From SIG575 sp045542485 (lineage in GTDB: Bacteria > Bacillota > Clostridia > Oscillospirales > Acutalibacteraceae): a stretch of DNA of 64,000 nt. Shown in pieces: positions 57,590 through 64,000 of this stretch (the first letter of the stretch is position 1; each line of letters begins with the position of its first letter). The position numbers and the translations under genes are program-made. Where the stretch lies: contig JAZQLC010000051.1 in the NCBI GenBank assembly GCA_045542485.1, forward strand, positions 62,001 through 126,000, read 5' to 3'. The notes beneath the pieces were generated by a model. It had not been told where the DNA came from. It saw nothing but the letters and a program-made list of their open reading frames with translations, and did not search any database.

Positions 57590-58871
57590 ACCGATAATAA
57601 TCGGTGCAGGTCTTGCAGGAGTTGAGGCTGCGTGGCAGATGGCAAACAGAGGCATTGAAGTATGTCTTGTCGAAATGAAGCCCGTGAAATTTTCTCCTGC
57701 ACATAAATCTGAAAACTTTGCAGAGCTTGTCTGCTCTAACTCTCTGAAAGCACTTCGCACAGGCTCAGCGGCGGGAATGCTCAAGGAAGAGATGAAGCGT
57801 CTCGGCTCACTTACCGTGGAATGTGCGCTGGAAAGTGCTGTTCCTGCCGGTGGTGCACTTGCAGTTGACAGAGATAAGTTTTCACTTCTTGTCACAGAAA
57901 AAATAAAAAATCATAAGAATATAGAAGTCATTCACGGCGAAATCACGGAAATCCCTGAAAATGATATCGTGATTATCGCGGCAGGTCCTCTTGTCAGCGA
58001 GGGTCTTGCAAAAGAAATTGAAAAAATCTGCGGAGGCTTCCTCAGCTTCTTTGATGCGGCGGCTCCCATTGTCAGTGGTGACAGTATTGATATGGACAGT
58101 GCTTTCTGTCAGTCAAGATATGACAGAGGTGACGAAAGCGACTATATCAACTGCCCTATGAACAAAGAGGAGTATGAGGCTTTTTACGAGGCTTTAGTGA
58201 ATGCAGAAAGGGCAGAGCTTCATACCTTTGAGAAAAAGAAAAATGTGTATGAGGGCTGTATGCCTATTGAAATTATGGCGTCCCGAGGTGCTGACACTAT
58301 GCGCTTCGGACCTCTGAAGCCTGTGGGACTCAGAGACCCGAGAACAGGTCACAGACCCTGGGCGGTGCTTCAGCTGAGAAAGGAAAATCTCCCGGGCAGT
58401 GCATATAATCTTGTAGGTTTCCAGACGAATCTCAAATTCGGTGAGCAGAAGAGAGTGTTTTCTATGATTCCTGCACTGAAAAATGCAGAATTTCTCCGTT
58501 ACGGAGTAATGCACAGAAACACATTTATAAATTCTCCCCGACTTCTCAAAGCAACATATGAAATGAGAGAAAGGGCAGGTCTTTTCTTCGCAGGACAGAT
58601 TACAGGTGTTGAGGGTTATATGGAATCAGCATCGTCGGGAATTCTTGCAGGAATAAATGCAGCCAATAAAATTCTCGGTAAAGAAGAATTTGTGCCGTCA
58701 CTCAATACGATGATTGGTGCTCTGGCAAGATATATTTCAAACGAAGAGGTTGATTCTTTTCAGCCTATGGGAGCAAACTTCGGTGCGCTTCCGCCCCTTG
58801 ATGAAAAAATCAGAGATAAAAAATTAAGATATGAGGCTCTTGCAGAAAGAGGTCTCAGAGAATATGAATGA
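57570..58871 (+). CDS. trmFO: Folate/FAD-dependent tRNA (uracil-54-C5)-methyltransferase
   Basis: 433 residues. The FAD-binding motif is IIIGAGLAGVEAAWQMANRG (about 9-28); then LVCSNSLKALRT near residue 51; and the conserved AGQITGVEGYMESASSGILA near residue 345, including the folate/FAD C-terminal domain. It makes m5U54 in tRNA using 5,10-methylene-THF. The TopA-TrmFO order is widespread in Firmicutes. The ATG lies within the topA end; AAGGA lies upstream. Confidence 0.96.
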   Translation: MIIPRNKPIIIGAGLAGVEAAWQMANRGIEVCLVEMKPVKFSPAHKSENFAELVCSNSLKALRTGSAAGMLKEEMKRLGSLTVECALESAVPAGGALAVDRDKFSLLVTEKIKNHKNIEVIHGEITEIPENDIVIIAAGPLVSEGLAKEIEKICGGFLSFFDAAAPIVSGDSIDMDSAFCQSRYDRGDESDYINCPMNKEEYEAFYEALVNAERAELHTFEKKKNVYEGCMPIEIMASRGADTMRFGPLKPVGLRDPRTGHRPWAVLQLRKENLPGSAYNLVGFQTNLKFGEQKRVFSMIPALKNAEFLRYGVMHRNTFINSPRLLKATYEMRERAGLFFAGQITGVEGYMESASSGILAGINAANKILGKEEFVPSLNTMIGALARYISNEEVDSFQPMGANFGALPPLDEKIRDKKLRYEALAERGLREYE

Positions 58872-58884
58872 AAGGGTTGAGAAA

Positions 58885-59889
58885 ATGAAAGTTATAGTTG
58901 ACGCAATGGGTGGCGACAATGCCCCTCTCGAAATACTGAAGGGTGCAAGAAAAGCCGCAGACAAATTCGGTGTGGAGATTGTTCTTGCAGGTAAAGAAGA
59001 GACTGTGAAAAAATGTGCAGAAGAAAACGGAATCAGCCTTGATGGTATGAAAATCATTAACGCTGAAAGTGAAATTTCAATGTGCGATGACCCTAAATGT
59101 ATTCTCAGGGAAAAGAGCGATTCTTCAATGGCGGTTGCTTTCAAAGCTCTTTCTGAGGGCGAGGCAGATGCTTTTGTCAGCGCAGGTTCAACAGGTGCAG
59201 TTGTTATGGGTGCAACATTCATCGTAAAGAGAATCAAAGGCATCAAGCGTCCTGCAATTGCAAGTATTATGCCTTCCTACACAGAACCGTTTATGGTTAT
59301 GGATATCGGCGCAAATATCGAATGTCACAAGGAAAATCTCGTTCAGTTTGCTCAGATGTCACAGATTTATATGAAAAACATAATCGGCTTTGAAAATCCG
59401 ACAGTTGCTCTTGCAAACATCGGCGCAGAGCCTACAAAGGGTCCTGAAGTTCTTCAGGAAACATATAAAGCTCTTTCAGAAATGGAAGATGTGAACTTCA
59501 TTGGCAATATCGAGCCGAGAGACATTCCTTTCGGCAAGGCAAACTGTGTTATCTGCAACGGCTTTACAGGAAACACTATTCTCAAAATGTATGAGGGTGT
59601 TGCAAGTGCTCTTATGAAGAAGGTCAAGGGCGTGTTCACAAGAAACATCTTCTCAATGCTCGGCTATCTTTTTGTAAAGGGCGGCGTGAAAGAGCTCAAA
59701 GACAGTATGGACTATAAAGAGTTCGGTGGAGCACCTCTTCTCGGTGTTAAAAAGCCTGTTATCAAGGCTCACGGCTCTTCTGATGAAAGAGCAATTTTCA
59801 ATGCTATCCGTCAGGCTATCGAGTGCTACAAGGCTGATGTCTGCGGTCAGATAGCAAGTCTTACCCAGAAATCAGAGGTTGAGGAATAA
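58885..59889 (+). CDS. plsX: Phosphate acyltransferase PlsX
   Basis: 334 residues starting at ATG 58885 after AAGGG. The start VIVDAMGGDNAPLEILKGA is diagnostic. Later, SAGSTGAVVMGATF and CNGFTGNTILKMYEG carry the substrate loops. It forms acyl-phosphate from acyl-ACP for PlsY. In many Firmicutes plsX is followed by fab genes and acpP, whereas here rnc begins two bases later. Confidence 0.96.
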   Translation: MKVIVDAMGGDNAPLEILKGARKAADKFGVEIVLAGKEETVKKCAEENGISLDGMKIINAESEISMCDDPKCILREKSDSSMAVAFKALSEGEADAFVSAGSTGAVVMGATFIVKRIKGIKRPAIASIMPSYTEPFMVMDIGANIECHKENLVQFAQMSQIYMKNIIGFENPTVALANIGAEPTKGPEVLQETYKALSEMEDVNFIGNIEPRDIPFGKANCVICNGFTGNTILKMYEGVASALMKKVKGVFTRNIFSMLGYLFVKGGVKELKDSMDYKEFGGAPLLGVKKPVIKAHGSSDERAIFNAIRQAIECYKADVCGQIASLTQKSEVEE

Positions 59890-59891
59890 TT

Positions 59892-60557
59892 ATGCAGGAG
59901 TTTGAAAATTTAATCGGCTATACCTTCAAGGATAAAAGTCTGCTTAAAAGAGCTTTGTCACATTCCTCTTATGCCAACGAAAATCATACTCCCAAAGAGA
60001 GCAACGAAAGACTTGAGTTTCTCGGCGACAGTGTTCTCGGTTTTATCACGGCAGAGTATTACTATAAGAATTTCTCGCTTCCCGAGGGCGAACTGACACG
60101 CCTTCGTGCAGCGACTGTATGTGAGAAAGCACTCTTCTCATTTTCAAAAGAAATCGAGCTTGGCAGATTTCTTTTCCTTGGCAAGGGTGAGGAGAACACA
60201 GGCGGCAGAGACAGAGCTTCGATGAACTCCGACGCTTTTGAGGCAGTTATCGCTGCGATTTATCTTGACGGCGGAATTGAAGAGGCAAAGAAATTCGTTC
60301 TGAGATTTGTTGAAAAACACGCGAAAACACAAGGCTCATTCAGAGATTACAAAACAGTTCTTCAGGAGGTTATCCAGAGAAATCCCGAAGAAACGCTGGA
60401 ATATGTGCTTGTGGGCGAAAGCGGTCCCGATCACAACAAAAGCTTTGAGGTTGAAGTACATCTCAACAGTAACATAATCGGCAAAGGTATAGGAAAATCA
60501 AAGAAAAACGCAGAGCAGGAGGCAGCAAGGGAAGCCCTTGCGTTGATGGGACTTTGA
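59892..60557 (+). CDS. rnc: Ribonuclease III
   Basis: 221 residues. The catalytic signature NERLEFLGDSVLGF is at about 38-51, and the second acidic region is AFEAVIAAIYLDGG. The C-terminal double-stranded RNA-binding domain (about 152-220) ends with GKGIGKSKKNAEQEAAREAL. It processes rRNA precursors and double-stranded RNA. Its stop overlaps the TTG start of the next gene. Confidence 0.97.
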   Translation: MQEFENLIGYTFKDKSLLKRALSHSSYANENHTPKESNERLEFLGDSVLGFITAEYYYKNFSLPEGELTRLRAATVCEKALFSFSKEIELGRFLFLGKGEENTGGRDRASMNSDAFEAVIAAIYLDGGIEEAKKFVLRFVEKHAKTQGSFRDYKTVLQEVIQRNPEETLEYVLVGESGPDHNKSFEVEVHLNSNIIGKGIGKSKKNAEQEAAREALALMGL

Positions 60558-61549
60558 AAAAATATAATGTAAGTATTTTTGTTCCTCACGAGGGGTGCCC
60601 CAATAACTGCTCCTTCTGTAATCAGAAAAGTATATCAGGCAAAAGCCATCTGCCCACAGAGGCAGATGTGGTTTCTGCCTGTGATATCGCAGTGAAAACA
60701 GCACCGTCAGACGAGGGTGAGGTTGCCTTTTTCGGCGGCAGCTTTACGGCTATCGACAGGGAATATATGGTGAAGCTTTTGAAAAGTGCTTACCCCTATG
60801 TCAAGGGAGGATTTTTCAAAGGTATCAGAGTTTCCACAAGACCCGATGCCATAGACAGCGAAGTGTGTTCGCTGCTGAAAAAATATGGTGTCACCAGTGT
60901 CGAGCTTGGTTGCCAGAGTATGGACGATCAGGTCCTTGAGATGAATCTGAGAGGTCATACTTCAAAGGATGTGGAAGAGGCAGTCAGGATTCTGAAATCT
61001 TTCGGTTTTGAGACGGGTCTTCAGATGATGACGGGTCTTTACGGCTCAGATGCTGAAAAGGATATAAAAACTGCAGAAAAAATAATTTCTCTGAGACCTG
61101 ATACGGTCAGAATTTATCCCACTGTTGTTCTTGAAAACACCTTGCTTGAGAAAAAATTCAGGTCAGGTGAATACAAGGTAATGAGCCTTGAAGACACAAC
61201 AGACCTTGTTGCAAAACTTCTTCTTATGTTTGAAGAAGAGGGTATTGCCGTAATAAGAACGGGACTTCATTCAGGCGGAAAGGTTGAAGAGGGATATGTG
61301 GCAGGAGCATATCATCCTGCTTTCAAGGAGCTTTGCGAAAGCAGAATTTACCTTGAAAAAATTCTCGAGAAAACAGACGGTATGTCTGAGAAAGAAATTG
61401 TAATTTCAGTTCCCGAGGGAGCACTTTCTCAGGCAATCGGTCAGAAAAAATCAAACAGACAGCGTATTGAAGAGATGGGCTTTTCAGTGCGCTTTGAAGA
61501 AGATAAAACATTGAAAAAATACACGGTTTCGTGCCGTGCAGGGAAGTGA
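60554..61549 (+). CDS. Radical SAM protein of the rnc-smc locus
   Basis: 331 residues with a TTG start overlapping the rnc stop (TTGA). The N-terminal radical SAM motif is C15-x3-C19-x2-C22 in HEGCPNNCSFCNQKS. SAM binding is supported by VAFFGGSFTAID, and the barrel continues with STRPDAIDSEV, VELGCQSMDD and TGLQMMTGLYG, resembling the Elp3/HemN-like subgroup without a GNAT domain. It is frequently found between rnc and smc in Clostridia; its reaction is unknown to me. Confidence 0.88.
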   Translation: MKKYNVSIFVPHEGCPNNCSFCNQKSISGKSHLPTEADVVSACDIAVKTAPSDEGEVAFFGGSFTAIDREYMVKLLKSAYPYVKGGFFKGIRVSTRPDAIDSEVCSLLKKYGVTSVELGCQSMDDQVLEMNLRGHTSKDVEEAVRILKSFGFETGLQMMTGLYGSDAEKDIKTAEKIISLRPDTVRIYPTVVLENTLLEKKFRSGEYKVMSLEDTTDLVAKLLLMFEEEGIAVIRTGLHSGGKVEEGYVAGAYHPAFKELCESRIYLEKILEKTDGMSEKEIVISVPEGALSQAIGQKKSNRQRIEEMGFSVRFEEDKTLKKYTVSCRAGK

Positions 61550-61553
61550 ATTT

Positions 61554-64000
61554 ATGTTTTTGAAATCGCTTGAAATGCAGGGGTTCAAATCATTCCCCGA
61601 CAAAACAGTTTTAAAACTCGAAAAAGGAATAACAGGTGTTGTAGGTCCCAACGGCTCAGGTAAGAGTAACATTTCCGACGCAGTAAGATGGGTGCTTGGC
61701 GAACAGTCTTCAAAAAGTCTCCGAGGCTCAAAGATGGAAGATGTTGTTTTCAGCGGTAACGCAGGTGGCAGAAAGGCACACGGCTTTGCCGAGGTTACAC
61801 TGCGCCTTGATAACACTGACAGAAGTCTTGATTGCGACAGCGATGAAGTTGCGGTCACAAGACGATATTATCGCTCAGGCGAAAGCGAATACCTTCTTAA
61901 CGGGGAAGGTGTGAGACTGCGTGACATCAATGAACTTTTTATGGATACAGGTCTTGGTCGTGACGGCTATTCTATGGTCAGCCAGGGCAGAATTGCCGAC
62001 CTTATTTCTTCCAAATCAGGTCAGCGCCGTGAAATGCTTGAGGAAGCGTCAGGTATTTCACATTACAGATACAGAAGAACAGACGCAAACCGTAAGCTTG
62101 ACCAAGCAGAAGAAAATCTCGTAAGACTCCGTGACATTCTTTCGGAGCTTGAAGGCCGTGTAGGTCCTCTTAAAACTCAGAGCGAGAAGGCAAAAAAATT
62201 CCTTCTTCTTGCCGATGAAAAGAAAGAGCTTGAAATCGGTCTGTGGTTACATACAATCGAACGCTCGAAAAATCTTCTCAGAGAGCAGGAAGAAAAGCTT
62301 GTTATTGCCACTGCACAGTATGAAAATGCTGAAAAGGAGCTTGAAAAAATCGAGGCAGAGCTTGAAGCTCTTACTGCAAAAAGTCAGGGTATCGCAGTTT
62401 CTGTTGATTTCATTCACAGAAGTAACGAGGCTCTTGAAGAGCAGGTTGCAAAGCTTGATGCCGATGCAGCAGTTGAGCAGAACTCAATCGAACACAACAA
62501 GGAAACAATTGAGCGTCTGACAAGAGATATTGAAGCGCTCACAAGCTCAAAGGAAAGCGTTGAAGAAAGAATTGCTGAAGAAGAGGCAAGTATCGTGGCA
62601 ATTCTTGAGAGTATTTCAGCGAAAAAGGCAGAGCTTGAGGAAACAAAAGAACGTCTTTTCAGAATCCAGAGTGAAAACGAATCTTTTGCAGATGAGATTT
62701 TAGGTCTTACTGAAAAAATTGAAGAGCTCTCAAAAGACCTTGCAGATGCAAGAGTCAGAAAATCAACTGCTGATTCATCAATTGAAGAAATCAGAAACCG
62801 TACCGAAAGTGTTCTTGAAACTTTAGAGGGCAGAAAAGAGCTTCTGGGAAAAGCCCTTGCAGAAAAAGAAGAGAAAGAAAAGGCACTTGCCGTAATCAGA
62901 GAGAAAGTTGAAGAATCCAGAAACAGTATTGAGGGATATTCACTCAAGGCTGAAACAAGAAAAGAAAAGGCTGATGAACTGAAAAAGGAAATCGACCTTC
63001 TTGAAATTGAACTTCATAAGAAATCTTCAAGGGCAAAGATGCTTGATGACCTTGAGAAGAATATGGACGGATACTCAGGCAGTGTCAAGGCAGTTATGAA
63101 AGAGATGAGAAGAGGTGTTCTCAAGGGGATACACGCACCTCTTTCACAGCTGATTTCAGTTGATGACGAATACGCAGCAGCGATTGAAACTGCTCTGGGA
63201 GCGTCTATTCAGCACATCGTTACAGATACTGAAAACGACGCGAAAAGGGCTATCAATTTCCTTAAGGAAAACAGACAGGGCAGGGCAACGTTCCTTCCTA
63301 TCGCCGCAATAAAATCAAAGCCTTTCCCGGAAAAAGACCTTGAAGATGAATTCGGCTTTATCGATATGGCAGACAAGCTTGTGTCATATGATGAAAAATA
63401 TGCTGAAATTTTCAAATATGAGCTTGGTCATATTGCAGTTGTTGAAGATATGGATTCGGCAATTGCGATTGCAAAAAGAAGAGGCTATAAATTCAAAATC
63501 GTAACACTTGACGGTCAGCTTATCAACGCAGGCGGTTCAATGACAGGTGGTTCAAGAACTCAGAATGCAGGTATGCTCAGCCGTGCAGGTGAAATTGAAA
63601 AGCTCTATGAAGAAGTCAAAAAACTTGAAAAAGAGCTTGAGGAAAAGAAAGCAAAATATAAAACTCTCAGTGAAGACCTTGTTCTTTGTGAGGCAACTCT
63701 TTCAGCTGCACAGGCAGACCTGCTTACATTCCAGGAAGACCAGATCAGAGCAGAAAGTGCACTGAAGCTTGTGTCAGGTCAGCTTGAAACACTGGAAACA
63801 GGTCTCGGTGAACTTGAAGCAGAAATGAAAAATTCCGAAACGAGAATTTCAATCTTCTCTGCCGCATCAAAGGAGAGCGAAGAAAAGATTACTCTGCTTA
63901 CTGCAGAAATTGAAAAATATCAGTCGGATGTTCTTGCGAGAAACACAAAGCGAGAGGAGCTTGTTTCATCAAGGGAAGAAATCACACGCCTTGAAAATGA
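61554..64000 (+). CDS. smc: Chromosome segregation protein SMC, N-terminal part
   Basis: The gene runs off the right edge; 815 codons are visible without a stop. The N-terminus MFLKSLEMQGFKSFPDK is followed by Walker A GPNGSGKSNISDAVRWVLGE (about 32-51) and the Q-loop region SMVSQGRIADL. A long coiled coil (about 170-510, rich in Glu/Lys/Leu heptads) leads to the hinge (about 510-670; LKGIHAPLSQLI and GGSMTGGS). The return coiled coil has begun at the window end. SMC forms condensin with ScpA/ScpB. Translation follows the radical SAM gene by four bases. Confidence 0.97.
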   Translation, partial: MFLKSLEMQGFKSFPDKTVLKLEKGITGVVGPNGSGKSNISDAVRWVLGEQSSKSLRGSKMEDVVFSGNAGGRKAHGFAEVTLRLDNTDRSLDCDSDEVAVTRRYYRSGESEYLLNGEGVRLRDINELFMDTGLGRDGYSMVSQGRIADLISSKSGQRREMLEEASGISHYRYRRTDANRKLDQAEENLVRLRDILSELEGRVGPLKTQSEKAKKFLLLADEKKELEIGLWLHTIERSKNLLREQEEKLVIATAQYENAEKELEKIEAELEALTAKSQGIAVSVDFIHRSNEALEEQVAKLDADAAVEQNSIEHNKETIERLTRDIEALTSSKESVEERIAEEEASIVAILESISAKKAELEETKERLFRIQSENESFADEILGLTEKIEELSKDLADARVRKSTADSSIEEIRNRTESVLETLEGRKELLGKALAEKEEKEKALAVIREKVEESRNSIEGYSLKAETRKEKADELKKEIDLLEIELHKKSSRAKMLDDLEKNMDGYSGSVKAVMKEMRRGVLKGIHAPLSQLISVDDEYAAAIETALGASIQHIVTDTENDAKRAINFLKENRQGRATFLPIAAIKSKPFPEKDLEDEFGFIDMADKLVSYDEKYAEIFKYELGHIAVVEDMDSAIAIAKRRGYKFKIVTLDGQLINAGGSMTGGSRTQNAGMLSRAGEIEKLYEEVKKLEKELEEKKAKYKTLSEDLVLCEATLSAAQADLLTFQEDQIRAESALKLVSGQLETLETGLGELEAEMKNSETRISIFSAASKESEEKITLLTAEIEKYQSDVLARNTKREELVSSREEITRLEN

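Noticed and set aside
61696..62520. Several short + strand frames at the right end
   Set aside because: They are shadows of smc, which is open from 61554 to the window edge.
1..64000. CRISPR arrays, insertion sequences, prophage or integrase genes
   Set aside because: I found no regular short direct repeats, transposase or integrase motifs, or phage structural genes in either strand.

Overview
The window looks like a chromosome segment of an anaerobic, low-GC Gram-positive bacterium of the class Clostridia, probably a gut member of the Oscillospirales/Ruminococcaceae. This is inferred from fermentative enzymes (pyruvate formate-lyase, a membrane pyrophosphatase, an Stn/Nfn-like flavin and iron-sulfur complex), a ZTP riboswitch, Clostridia-type gene order (infC-rpmI-rplT; rnc-radical SAM-smc), strong AGGAGG-like ribosome binding sites and near-consensus sigma-A promoters with 17-base spacers. 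I see no phage, insertion sequence, CRISPR array or rRNA operon. It reads as core chromosome with several metabolic islets.

Layout. 1-3 kb (+): the end of maf, then an MgtC / endonuclease-exonuclease-phosphatase / patatin operon. 3-6 kb (-): pflB-pflA under a promoter and a ZTP riboswitch with terminator. 6-13.5 kb (-): a seven-gene operon with two TIM-barrel sugar isomerases, a Gfo/Idh dehydrogenase, a sugar nucleotidyltransferase, a PHP phosphoesterase, a KdgK-like kinase and a GNAT-like acyltransferase; its pathway is not recognised. 13.5-20 kb: a secreted phosphodiesterase (-) divergent from K+-dependent membrane pyrophosphatase hppA (+), with a 22-bp palindrome between them, then a GH38 alpha-mannosidase. 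20-24.5 kb (-): three genes for an Stn-type transhydrogenase-like complex. 24.7-26.7 kb (+): two paralogous secreted proteins with Ig-like domains; a third copy lies at 49.4-50.4 kb. 26.8-28.8 kb (-): a CofE-like protein and a HAD hydrolase.

28.8-34.8 kb (+): a five-gene operon with two LicD-type transferases fused to degenerate epimerase-like domains, an IspD/TarI cytidylyltransferase, a D-2-hydroxyacid dehydrogenase and a small membrane protein. This is the best candidate for an undescribed glycan-decorating system, with a logic similar to CDP-ribitol/fukutin chemistry. 34.9-36.2 kb (-): a sialidase-like beta-propeller. 36.3-40.2 kb (+): typA, a HAD phosphatase and a sugar-type transporter, translationally coupled. 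40.3-44.3 kb (+): GH51 arabinofuranosidase and a domain-permuted GH3 enzyme. 44.3-46.3 kb (-): mtnN, yfbR-like and traX-like.

46.4-64 kb: an unassigned terminator-ended small RNA candidate, tRNA-Met and tRNA-Glu, obgE-mrnC-yitT, the third Ig-like paralog, an orphan multi-spanning membrane protein (-), infC (AUU start, structured leader)-rpmI-rplT, and a long core run: SpoU methyltransferase-dprA-topA-trmFO-plsX-rnc-radical SAM-smc, with smc running off the end. No gene-free stretch exceeds about 300 bases. The longest ones (14508-14782, 46290-46556, 51884-52161) hold promoters, an operator-like palindrome, an sRNA candidate and leaders, as listed. Many starts were moved downstream of the longest frame to the codon with a properly spaced ribosome binding site.
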